In this document: in pieces, positions 1-5,400 of the stretch | Numbering within the stretch: position 1 is the stretch's first letter | Layout of the letters: each line of letters begins with the position of its first letter | Assembly (NCBI GenBank): GCA_017517985.1 | Contig: JAFWWX010000116.1 | Location: forward strand, 1 to 7,755 | Length of the DNA stretch: 7,755 nucleotides | Reading direction: 5' to 3' | Origin: Clostridia bacterium | Lineage (GTDB): Bacteria; Bacillota_A; Clostridia; Oscillospirales; CAG-382 | Translations under genes and position numbers: made by a program | The notes under the pieces: generated by a model | Database searches by the model: none | The model's input: only the letters and a program-made list of their open reading frames with translations | Told to the model about the DNA's origin: nothing

Positions 1-16
1 AACACCCGTACCAGTT

Positions 17-51
17 AAAACGACAGCAATCGACAGATTCTGTCGTTTTTT
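17..51 (+). terminator. Rho-independent terminator at the left edge, for a gene outside the window
   Basis: AAAACGACAG (17-26) can pair with CTGTCGTTTT (40-49), followed by a T run at 46-51. The word CGACAG occurs twice (21-26 and 31-36), so a shorter alternative hairpin with an ATT loop (31-36 with 40-45) competes for the same 3' arm. The direction fits a plus-strand transcript entering from the left. The first 18 bases read AAC ACC CGT ACC AGT TAA, which would fit the last codons of a protein, but 13 bases end in ACCA, so a tRNA 3' end cannot be excluded. The upstream sequence is not visible. Confidence 0.6.
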
Positions 52-52
52 A

Positions 53-220
53 GTTAAATTCGCCCGATGGCGAGCTAAATTGAACAAGTTCTGCTAAATT
101 GCCTTCGGCAGCTAAATGTGCTTCGCACGCTATATGCGAACTTAATTTAGCTGTTTCATAGAAACAATTTAGCTATTGCGAAGCAATAATTTAGCTTTAC
201 AACTTGTTGTGAAATTTAGC
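53..220. repeat. Symmetric array of short hairpins separated by GCTAAATT / AATTTAGC words
   Basis: The left half carries the word GCTAAATT at 74-81 and 93-100, with one-base variants at 53-60 (GTTAAATT) and 111-118 (GCTAAATG). The right half carries its reverse complement AATTTAGC at 144-151, 166-173, 188-195 and 213-220. Between the words lie small perfect hairpins: TCGCC/GGCGA (60-64/69-73), TGCC/GGCA (100-103/107-110, TTC loop), GTGC/GCAC (118-121/125-128, TTC loop), TGTTTC/GAAACA (152-157/161-166), TATTGC/GCAATA (174-179/183-188, GAA loop) and TTTACAA/TTGTGAA with one G-U pair (196-202/207-213). The halves also pair at long range: AACAAGTT (83-90) is the complement of AACTTGTT (201-208). 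No ORF with a credible start crosses it. The form resembles palindromic intergenic repeats seen in gut Clostridia, but I cannot name a family. Confidence 0.75.
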
Positions 221-284
221 AAATAAAATTTACTGATTGCTTGTAACCCTTGATTTTAAGGCATTTATGAATAATTCCTATAAG

Positions 285-334
285 AACTCCCGCACCAAAA
301 TCGACAAGATTCGAGAAGTGTCTTGTCGATTTTT
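285..334 (+). terminator. Plus-strand terminator with a 13-bp stem, related to the left-edge terminator
   Basis: A perfect 13-bp stem is formed by 297-309 and 321-333 (core TCGACAAGA / TCTTGTCGA) with an 11-nt loop and a T run at 330-334. It is flanked by A's on the 5' side, so it could also stop minus-strand transcription. The 13 bases before the stem (285-297, AACTCCCGCACCA) match positions 1-13 of the window at 11 of 13 places, and both stems share the CGACA/TGTCG core. The two units therefore look like relatives on either side of the hairpin array. No plus-strand gene that it would terminate is apparent in the preceding 60 bases. Confidence 0.6.
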
Positions 335-365
335 ACTTATTAACTAACTTTTATAAATAGTAAAA

Positions 366-397
366 GCCGGTACAGTCAAAAACTGTACCGGAATTTT
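366..397 (-). terminator. Rho-independent terminator of the small P-loop NTPase gene
   Basis: A perfect 10-bp GC-rich stem, CCGGTACAGT (367-376) with ACTGTACCGG (382-391), has a 5-nt loop. In the minus-strand direction it is followed by CTTTTAC. It begins 11 nt beyond the TGA stop of the gene. Its stem core CGGTACAG/CTGTACCG is repeated in the pgi terminator at 1019-1044. Confidence 0.8.
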
Positions 398-402
398 ATA
401 AT

Positions 403-813
403 TCAAAGATATTTCTTAAGCTGTTCGGGAATATGTTCAACCTCGGTGGAAGCTGTCATAACAAGATTTATGTTGTTCTTTTCGAGAATAGGAGCGAGAG
501 TTTCCACGAAATTAACAAAGCCCTCAATTTTTGCTTCGGGAGCTATCTTGAGAATAGAGTCAATAAAAATATCTGTAATATCATAATTTGTAGCAAGCAT
601 ACCGCTTACAAAACCGTAGAGCTTCTTCCATGTATCTATATTATAGGCATCAACATCAACAAGTCTTGCCTTATGTGTGATTTCGTGAATAAGCTTATCG
701 CCTTTTTCTATACAGATTACGTTACCCTTGGAAGCAGAAGTTGCGACATTAACCATTTCAATAAGGTTTTTTGTCTTTCCTGAACCCTTGAGTCCTGCGA
801 AAATTTTAATCAT
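403..813 (-). CDS. Small P-loop NTPase-like protein, function unknown (136 aa)
   Basis: The protein has a clear Walker A motif at the N-terminus (GLKGSGKT, residues 7-14) directly after a first beta strand, as in compact P-loop NTPases. A hydrophobic strand ending in Asp (DIFID, about residues 80-85) is a plausible Walker B, and NLVMTAST near residue 115 could be a later core strand. There is no signal peptide or membrane segment, so it should be cytoplasmic. At 136 aa it is near the minimum for such a fold and carries no added domain that would reveal a substrate. The start is firm: GGAGGT lies 8 nt upstream of ATG, and a consensus promoter precedes it. It forms a single-gene unit with its own promoter and terminator. 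Short proteins of this kind in Clostridia are sometimes labelled PilT-like ATPases, but nothing here supports a pilus role. ATP or GTP binding is inferred from the motif, not shown. Confidence 0.8.
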   Translation of the reverse strand: MIKIFAGLKGSGKTKNLIEMVNVATSASKGNVICIEKGDKLIHEITHKARLVDVDAYNIDTWKKLYGFVSGMLATNYDITDIFIDSILKIAPEAKIEGFVNFVETLAPILEKNNINLVMTASTEVEHIPEQLKKYL

Positions 814-821
814 TGTAGTAT

Positions 822-911
822 ACCTCCGTATAATAATATGTTGGTTAGATGGTAGGATGTAATAATCCTCTAATCTGATTTTATTATACTATAATTTTTC
901 GTGGTTGTCAA
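822..911 (-). promoter_or_regulatory. Consensus sigma-A promoter, 5' hairpin and SD of the P-loop NTPase gene
   Basis: Read on the minus strand there is TTGACA (906-911), a 17-nt spacer and TATAAT (883-888), an exact match to the housekeeping consensus in sequence and spacing. The start of transcription should fall near 876, giving a leader of about 60 nt. The leader begins with a possible hairpin: ATCCT/AGGAT (865-869/854-858), extended imperfectly by 870-875 with 843-848 across a bulge. Such a 5'-end hairpin could protect the mRNA. The SD is GGAGGT at 822-827. Confidence 0.85.
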
Positions 912-1009
912 CAGTTTTTTGAACAAATAAACCAAAAATATACTATAAATTTATCAAAATTTGTCTGAAATAATTATAATATTAACAATGAACATATTAT
1001 AAAAGGTGA

Positions 1010-1044
1010 AAAATAACAGCGGTACAGCAGGTGAGCTGTACCGC
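1010..1044 (-). terminator. Rho-independent terminator of pgi
   Basis: A perfect 10-bp stem, GCGGTACAGC (1019-1028) with GCTGTACCGC (1035-1044), has a 6-nt loop. It lies 9 nt beyond the pgi stop and is followed on the minus strand by TGTTATTTTT. It shares the eight-base core CGGTACAG with the terminator at 366-397. Confidence 0.85.
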
Positions 1045-1053
1045 CGGAAACAA

Positions 1054-2394
1054 TTACATTCTTGCTTCGAGTTCTTTTCTTCTCTTATCGTTTTCCTCTC
1101 CGGGTTTACCAAGGAGAGCGAACATATTCTTTTTATAAGCTTCAACGCCGGGCTGATTGAAGGGGTTAACACCGAGAATATATCCCGATGCAGCACAAGC
1201 AAGCTCAAAGAAGAATACCATATAGCCGTAGTCTTCTTCGCTTCTTGAATCAATATCAAGAACGATGTTGGGGACATCACCGTCAACATGAGCAAGTATT
1301 GTACCCTGATAAGCCTTTTCACAGACAAACTGCAAAGGCTTTCCGGAAAGGAAGTTAAGACCGTCAACATTGTTGGGGTCATCAGGTATTATAACTTCGT
1401 CGTTAGACTTTACGATGTTAACAACAGTTTCAAAGATATTTCTCTGACCTTCCTGAACAATCTGACCGAGAGAGTGAAGGTCTGTAGAATAAATAACGGA
1501 TGCCGGGAAGATACCCTTGCCGTCTTTACCCTCGGATTCACCGAAGAGCTGTTTCCACCATTCATTCATATACATAAAGGCAGGTTCATAGCAAGCCATA
1601 ATTTCCATAACCTTACCCTTGCGAAGAAGAGCGTTTCTGAGAACTGCATACTTGTAAGCGTGGTTCTTTTCAATGTCGCAAACAGAAAGTTCATCTGCTG
1701 CCTTTTTAGCACCTGCCATAATTTTATCAATATCACAACCTGCAACAGCAATGGGAAGAAGACCGCAGGCAGTAAGGACAGAATATCTGCCGCCTACATT
1801 ATCCGGAATAACAAAGGTTTCGTAGCCTGCCTTGTCAGAAAATTCCTTGAGAGTTCCGCGAGCCTTGTCTGTTGTAGCATATATTCTCTTTGCAGCACCG
1901 TCTTTGCCGTACTTTTCTTCAAGAAGACCTCTGAATATTCTGAAGGCAACAGCTGGCTCTGTGGTAGTACCGGATTTTGAGATTACATTTACAGAAAAAT
2001 CTCGGTTTCCGATAATCTTAATAAGTTCTGCAAGAGAGGAAGAGCTTATAGAATTGCCTGCAAAATAGATTTCGGGTGTATCCTTTGCAAGAGCATTGTA
2101 GCTGGGAGACTTAATAAATTCAATAGCCGCACGAGCACCGAGGTAAGATCCTCCGATACCTATAACAACAAGAACTTCAGAGTCACTCTTGATTTTAGCA
2201 GCAGCTTTTTTTATTCTTTCAAACTCTTCCTTATCATAGTTGTTGGGAAGGTCGTACCATCCGAGAAAGTCATTGCCTTCGCCTGACTTGTTTACGATTT
2301 TTTCGTGAGCAGCACAAAGCTCAGGAATGATTTCATCAATTTCAGCCTTTGAAATAAACGATTCGAGATATTTTGCATTACATTTGATAGACAT
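1054..2394 (-). CDS. pgi: Glucose-6-phosphate isomerase
   Basis: Pgi interconverts glucose-6-phosphate and fructose-6-phosphate in glycolysis and gluconeogenesis, in the cytoplasm. The 446-aa length is typical of the short Firmicutes form. Visible family features in order are the glycine-rich GIGGSYLG (about 79-86), the sugar-phosphate loop SKSGTTTEP (139-147), the signature [14 protein letters not shown] (from about 201), ESEGK with the probable catalytic Glu (about 286), DLHSLGQ with His 307, and the C-terminal signature [13 protein letters not shown] containing the conserved Lys (about 421). A longer reading from an ATG at 2436 is possible, but that ATG overlaps the -10 box. The chosen ATG has AAAGGA 9 nt upstream. 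The gene follows dacF on the same strand with a 76-nt gap that holds its own promoter, and it ends in its own terminator. All key residues appear intact. Confidence 0.97.
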   Translation of the reverse strand: MSIKCNAKYLESFISKAEIDEIIPELCAAHEKIVNKSGEGNDFLGWYDLPNNYDKEEFERIKKAAAKIKSDSEVLVVIGIGGSYLGARAAIEFIKSPSYNALAKDTPEIYFAGNSISSSSLAELIKIIGNRDFSVNVISKSGTTTEPAVAFRIFRGLLEEKYGKDGAAKRIYATTDKARGTLKEFSDKAGYETFVIPDNVGGRYSVLTACGLLPIAVAGCDIDKIMAGAKKAADELSVCDIEKNHAYKYAVLRNALLRKGKVMEIMACYEPAFMYMNEWWKQLFGESEGKDGKGIFPASVIYSTDLHSLGQIVQEGQRNIFETVVNIVKSNDEVIIPDDPNNVDGLNFLSGKPLQFVCEKAYQGTILAHVDGDVPNIVLDIDSRSEEDYGYMVFFFELACAASGYILGVNPFNQPGVEAYKKNMFALLGKPGEENDKRRKELEARM

Positions 2395-2403
2395 ATGTTC
2401 AGT

Positions 2404-2445
2404 TCCTTTCAGAGATAAATTTACATATGCTATCATTTTATACCA
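2404..2445 (-). promoter_or_regulatory. Probable extended -10 promoter and SD of pgi
   Basis: On the minus strand TGG TATAAA (2437-2445) matches an extended -10 element. Candidate -35 boxes are TTGTTG (2461-2466, 18-nt spacer) or TTGCAA (2458-2463, 15-nt spacer), both imperfect. Transcription would begin near 2430, leaving a leader of about 36 nt. The SD AAAGGA (2404-2409) is 9 nt from ATG 2394 and decides that start. An AT-rich 7-bp inverted repeat (TTTATTG/CAATAAA) sits just past the dacF stop but has no T run, so readthrough from dacF remains possible. Confidence 0.55.
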
Positions 2446-2470
2446 TATTTTGCTTTATTGCAACAATAAA

Positions 2471-3643
2471 TTACTTTAACATAATTAATTTTTTGAAAAT
2501 TTTGCTAATAATATCAGTATATCCGCTTTTTTTAACGTCTTTTTGAGCAAGTATATCTGATTTTGCAATTATTTCACCACCAACAGAGTAAATGATTTCA
2601 CCAATCTTATCATCTTTTTTTATAGGTGCTTCAAGATATTCTGGTAAATTTATTTTTTCTTCGACCTTGCCTATTTTGTTTTTAGTTAAAAGAGCGCTTG
2701 AACTTGAATATTTTACAGGGACACTGTCTTCAACGCCACCTTTGACAGGAATATTCGGGATATCATGTACCTCTGAGGTAAAAGATGCAAAGTTTGCAAA
2801 ACCGTAATCAAGTAGTTTTTTTGCATTTTCAAATCTGTCATCGGAGGTCTGACATTTCATAACAGATGCAATAAGGTCAAGGTTGTCCCTTGATGCAGTT
2901 GCAGAAAGACAGTATAGCGCTGTTGAGGTAAATCCGGTTTTCATACCGGTTGCCCCTTTATAAAAACGAATAAGCTTATTTGTGTTTGAAAGCCCCATTT
3001 CGCCGTTGCGGAGTGAATCCATCCATATTGTTGTATAGTTAAATATGGTCTTGTGCTTTGATAGCTCCCGTGTCATAATTGCAATATCTCTGGCGCTAGT
3101 AACATGACCCTCAACAGGAAGTCCTGTACTATTTAGGAAATTGGTGTCTTCCATTCCAAGCTCTTTTGCACGATTATTCATCATTACACAAAAAGCTTCC
3201 TCGCTTCCTGCAAGATGCTCTGCCAGTGCAACGGTACAGTCATTTGCTGAAACTACTACAATAGCTTTCAGCATTTCGTCAAATGTCAACTCCTCACCGT
3301 ACTCAAGCCATATTTGCGAACCACCCATTTCAGATGCTTTCTTGCTTGCACATATTTTTGTTTCAAGAGTGATTGTACCGTTATCAAGAGCCTCCATAGC
3401 AAGAAGCAGAGTCATAACCTTTGTAACAGATGCAGGTTCGAGCTTTTCGCGTGAGTTGTGCTCATAAAGTATTTCGCCTGTTGCAGCGTCCATAAGGCAG
3501 GCAGAGCCTGCGGTAAGTCCAAGATCAACAGTGTTTCCCATTACAGAAATTTCGCTGTAGAGCTTGGCATTGCAATTAAATGTAAATAATACAGCAAATG
3601 CACAAAATGCAGAAACAATTCCGGATAATTTGTATTTTTTCAT
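2471..3643 (-). CDS. dacF: D-alanyl-D-alanine carboxypeptidase (PBP5/DacF-type, peptidase S11)
   Basis: This penicillin-binding protein removes the terminal D-Ala from peptidoglycan pentapeptides and so limits cross-linking. It acts outside the membrane. The 390-aa protein opens with a signal peptide (MKKYK, hydrophobic core about 8-22, CNA cleavage site at 24-26). The three active-site motifs are intact: SVTK (Ser72, Lys75), SAN (132-134) and KTG (235-237). A beta-rich PBP5 C-terminal domain follows (about 290-365). The last 18 residues (IISKIFKKLIMLK at the end) could form the amphipathic helix that anchors such enzymes to the membrane. The ATG is preceded by AAAGGA at 10 nt. It is upstream of pgi, apparently as a neighbour rather than a partner. 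The symbol follows Bacillus usage: dacF and dacA/dacB-type paralogs cannot be told apart from sequence alone, and a sporulation role is not shown. Confidence 0.93.
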   Translation of the reverse strand: MKKYKLSGIVSAFCAFAVLFTFNCNAKLYSEISVMGNTVDLGLTAGSACLMDAATGEILYEHNSREKLEPASVTKVMTLLLAMEALDNGTITLETKICASKKASEMGGSQIWLEYGEELTFDEMLKAIVVVSANDCTVALAEHLAGSEEAFCVMMNNRAKELGMEDTNFLNSTGLPVEGHVTSARDIAIMTRELSKHKTIFNYTTIWMDSLRNGEMGLSNTNKLIRFYKGATGMKTGFTSTALYCLSATASRDNLDLIASVMKCQTSDDRFENAKKLLDYGFANFASFTSEVHDIPNIPVKGGVEDSVPVKYSSSSALLTKNKIGKVEEKINLPEYLEAPIKKDDKIGEIIYSVGGEIIAKSDILAQKDVKKSGYTDIISKIFKKLIMLK

Positions 3644-3652
3644 TTTTGGAAT

Positions 3653-3682
3653 ATCCTTTCAGAAATTTGATTTCTCAAGGAT
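3653..3682 (-). promoter_or_regulatory. Inverted repeat that includes the dacF ribosome binding site
   Basis: On the plus strand ATCCTT (3653-3658) and AGAAAT (3661-3666) pair with ATTTCT (3670-3675) and AAGGAT (3677-3682), around a TTG loop and a small 2x1 internal loop. In the dacF mRNA the 3' arm ends in AAGGAT, which is the SD itself. The folded hairpin would therefore mask ribosome entry 10 nt before the ATG. The structure is directly readable. A regulatory role is inferred. Confidence 0.6.
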
Positions 3683-3713
3683 AAGTATGTGCAGAATTTT
3701 AGAAAGTAAACCT

Positions 3714-3719
3714 TTTATA
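3714..3719 (-). promoter_or_regulatory. Candidate -10 box for dacF
   Basis: TATAAA on the minus strand, about 70 nt upstream of the dacF start. The hexamer 16 nt further upstream, ATGGAA, matches the -35 consensus at only three of six places, so this is the best available candidate rather than a clear promoter. Transcription from it would include the SD-masking hairpin. No clear terminator or other gene separates it from dacF. Confidence 0.3.
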
Positions 3720-3759
3720 CAGAATTATCAGATATTTCCATTTTTAAAAGAGTATTAAA

Positions 3760-3920
3760 CCGGTTAATAACGATATACTAATAATGCATTTTAATATGCA
3801 AAACAAACGGTTAGTTTAAGGATATAAAAACGGAGGATAAGTCTGGAAACAAAGTTCTATGACTTCATTTTTAGATAGATATTTTGTAATTTCGCACAAA
3901 ACTCCCGTTTAGATGAAAGG
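3760..3920 (+). promoter_or_regulatory. Non-coding leader region upstream of the small lipoprotein gene
   Basis: The region between the divergent dacF and lipoprotein genes is AT-rich and has no recognised gene. Candidate -10 boxes on the plus strand are TATACT (3774-3779) and TATAAA (3823-3828), neither with a good -35. TGCAT/ATGCA (3785-3789/3796-3800) is a small inverted repeat. CGGTTA occurs at 3761-3766 and 3808-3813. A strong SD-like GGAGGA at 3832-3837 is not followed by an ATG at usable distance. Its flank AAACGGAG (3828-3835) is complementary, with one bulge, to CTCCCGTTT (3902-3910) just before the lipoprotein SD. Confidence 0.3.
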
Positions 3921-3928
3921 ATGGTGAT
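3916..3928 (+). promoter_or_regulatory. Shine-Dalgarno site that fixes the GTG start of the lipoprotein gene
   Basis: AAAGGATGGTGAT matches the anti-SD complement (AAGGAGGTGAT) apart from one extra base. It ends 4 nt before GTG 3933. The ATG inside the same stretch (3921) would be within the SD itself and is unlikely to be used. Confidence 0.65.
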
Positions 3929-3932
3929 AAAA

Positions 3933-4169
3933 GTGAAAAAATATATTATAGCACTTCTCGTGGCAACATCGATTTTTGCACTTTGTTCCTGCGGGGATAC
4001 AGGTAGAAATAACGGAGATACAATAACAAATGATATAAATCGTGCTGCAAATGATATGGGAAACAGCGTAGACAGATTCGCAAATGATATGACTGACGAT
4101 ACAGTATTTGATACAGATAATAATTATAATGTAGACAGATACCAGGCAAACGGCGACGAAACAAGATAA
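3933..4169 (+). CDS. Small repeat-containing lipoprotein, function unknown (78 aa, GTG start)
   Basis: The N-terminus is a lipoprotein signal: KK, a hydrophobic stretch (about residues 4-17) and the lipobox LCSC with Cys20 as the lipidated residue. The mature protein would be about 59 aa on the outer face of the membrane. It is rich in Asn and Asp, strongly acidic, and has no other cysteine after residue 20. Residues 35-44 and 46-55 repeat with an 11-residue period (pattern [IV][ND]R-x-ANDM), and VDRYQANGD (67-75) is a weaker third copy. This suggests helix with hendecad spacing. The ATG at 3921 has AAAGG directly abutting it. GTG 3933 lies ideally behind AAAGGATGGTGAT and yields a normal signal peptide, so GTG is preferred. 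It is a lone plus-strand gene, convergent with the nusB-ispA operon. I do not recognise a family. Confidence 0.75.
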   Translation: MKKYIIALLVATSIFALCSCGDTGRNNGDTITNDINRAANDMGNSVDRFANDMTDDTVFDTDNNYNVDRYQANGDETR

Positions 4170-4194
4170 GCATTTTTATAAATATATAATAAAC

Positions 4195-4227
4195 AAAAAG
4201 GGGACAGCAGAGAATTTTTGCTGTCCC
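4195..4227 (-). terminator. Terminator of the nusB-xseA-xseB-ispA operon, perhaps bidirectional
   Basis: A perfect 9-bp stem, GGGACAGCA (4201-4209) with TGCTGTCCC (4219-4227), has a 9-nt loop. On the minus strand it is followed by CTTTTTGTTT, a good terminator tail, 45 nt past the ispA stop. On the plus strand the 3' side is AAAATATTT, so it would end the lipoprotein transcript less efficiently. It is the only hairpin between the two convergent genes. Confidence 0.8.
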
Positions 4228-4271
4228 AAAATATTTATAACTATCAATTATATCTTATATTTTTAGTTGTA

Positions 4272-5183
4272 TTATTTTTTCCTTTTTAAAAGGTAGTCGC
4301 AAAGTTCTGAAAGAATGTGTTCTTTTCCAATCCCAAATGCAGATTCTAGTATCTCTATAGCTCTGTCCGCGTGTTTTTTTGCTTCAGCCTTTGCACCGTC
4401 AAGGCCAAGATGCGAAACAAAGGTACACTTATTTTCCTTCTCATCGCTACCAACATTCTTTCCCAGCTCTTCTGTAGTACCTGTAATATCAAGTATATCA
4501 TCGGTAATCTGGAAAGCAAGACCGAATGAATGGGCAAAATCGGAGGCGTGTCGGAGAATATTTTTATCGTCAACATTTGCACTGTTGCAACCGAGAAGGC
4601 AGGCAGCTTCAATGAGCATACCTGTTTTTTTTCTTTGGAGTGTGTAAAGAGTTTCAAGAGATATTTGTTTTCCCTCGCTTGAGAGGTCAATTTCCTGACC
4701 GCCAATCATACCTAGAAGGCCTGCTTTTTCGGAAAGAACTCTCACTGCACATACTTTTGAATTATCCGAAAGAGTACTGTTGACAATAACAGAGAAAGCT
4801 TCAGTCAGTAGTGCATCACCGGCAAGTACAGCCGTTGCTTCGCCAAAGACCTTATGATTTGTAGGTTTTCCGCGTCTGTAATCATCGTTGTCCATACAAG
4901 GCAGGTCATCGTGTATCAGGGAATATGTGTGTACCATCTCAATTGCACAGGCAAGAGGAACAGCATCCTCCTCTTTTCCACCGCAGAGATTACAGAAGCA
5001 AAATACAAGAAAAGGACGGATTCTTTTTCCACCGGCGGTAAGAGAGTATCGTACCGAATCTGTTACAGTCTTCATTTCTCCGGTAAAAAGCGGATTGTTT
5101 TCGTATTTATCGCATATTTCCGAAAGCTTTGTGTTTATAAGCTCTGCGATTCTTTCTGTTTCTTTTTTTAGTAAATCAGTCAT
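4272..5183 (-). CDS. ispA: Farnesyl diphosphate synthase / short-chain polyprenyl synthetase
   Basis: IspA condenses isopentenyl diphosphate with dimethylallyl and geranyl diphosphate to make farnesyl diphosphate, the precursor of undecaprenyl phosphate and other isoprenoids. The 303-aa protein has GGKRIRP (51-57), the first Asp-rich motif DDLPCMD (92-98) followed by YRRGKPTNH, the GGQEIDL motif (161-167), KKT near 185, and the second Asp-rich motif DDILD (228-232) with GKNVGSDEKENK. TYSLIH before the first motif resembles bacterial farnesyl synthases, but exact chain length cannot be read from sequence. An ATG at 5207 would add eight residues and overlap xseB by 23 nt, but it lacks an SD. 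ATG 5183 lies one base after the xseB stop (TAATATG) with GAGGAAA 9 nt upstream, which suggests translational coupling. It is the last gene of the operon. Confidence 0.93.
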   Translation of the reverse strand: MTDLLKKETERIAELINTKLSEICDKYENNPLFTGEMKTVTDSVRYSLTAGGKRIRPFLVFCFCNLCGGKEEDAVPLACAIEMVHTYSLIHDDLPCMDNDDYRRGKPTNHKVFGEATAVLAGDALLTEAFSVIVNSTLSDNSKVCAVRVLSEKAGLLGMIGGQEIDLSSEGKQISLETLYTLQRKKTGMLIEAACLLGCNSANVDDKNILRHASDFAHSFGLAFQITDDILDITGTTEELGKNVGSDEKENKCTFVSHLGLDGAKAEAKKHADRAIEILESAFGIGKEHILSELCDYLLKRKK

Positions 5184-5184
5184 A

Positions 5185-5400
5185 TTATTCGGTTTCCTCA
5201 CCGTCATTTTTTAATGCAAGTTTTATTTTCTTTTCTGCGTTGTCAAGCATTGAGTTTGCGCTTTTTATAAGCTTTATACCTTCGTTGTACAAATCAAGTG
5301 ATTTATCAAGCGAAGCATTGCCCGATTCAAGTTCGGATGCTATTTCCTCAAGCCTTGATAGAGCCGCCTCAAATGTTATCTTTTCGTTTTTCACAGCCAT
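5185..5400 (-). CDS. xseB: Exodeoxyribonuclease VII small subunit
   Basis: XseB is the small helical subunit that binds XseA to form exonuclease VII, a cytoplasmic single-strand-specific DNase acting in both directions. The 71-aa length and the pattern ([22 protein letters not shown], then Y-x-x-G-x-x-L and an AEKKI end) are typical of the family and predict a helical hairpin. Its ATG shares one base with the xseA stop (TAATG). It also has a strong SD of its own, AAAGGAG at 5408-5414, 7 nt upstream. This fits production of several small subunits per large subunit, as known for the enzyme. Confidence 0.95.
   Translation of the reverse strand: MAVKNEKITFEAALSRLEEIASELESGNASLDKSLDLYNEGIKLIKSANSMLDNAEKKIKLALKNDGEETE

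Noticed and set aside
53..220. CRISPR array
   Set aside because: The repeated word is only eight bases, it switches orientation half way, and the gaps are palindromes rather than unique spacers of equal length.
285..297. tRNA 3' end (AACTCCCGCACCA)
   Set aside because: No matching T arm, anticodon arm or GCGGGAG 5' acceptor strand is present in the preceding 75 bases, so no tRNA is annotated.
267..347. A 26-codon plus-strand ORF with AAGG 5 nt before its ATG
   Set aside because: It runs through the 13-bp terminator stem and has no recognisable features. Its link to the left-edge sequence is noted as a finding, but a real gene is not supported.
954..1382. A 142-codon minus-strand ORF overlapping the 3' part of pgi
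   Set aside because: It is an alternative frame of pgi and reads through the pgi terminator hairpin, with no SD.
1288..1980. A 230-codon plus-strand ORF antisense to pgi
   Set aside because: It lies wholly inside the well-supported pgi gene on the other strand, shows no family features and has no good SD or promoter.
3687..3758. A 23-codon plus-strand ORF with AAGGA 5 nt before its ATG, upstream of the lipoprotein
   Set aside because: The AAGGA belongs to the dacF leader inverted repeat, and the ORF covers the candidate dacF promoter. The peptide has no recognisable character.
5184..5207. An eight-residue longer start for ispA at ATG 5207
   Set aside because: There is no SD ahead of it. 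ATG 5183 has GAGGAAA at a suitable distance and sits directly behind the xseB stop.
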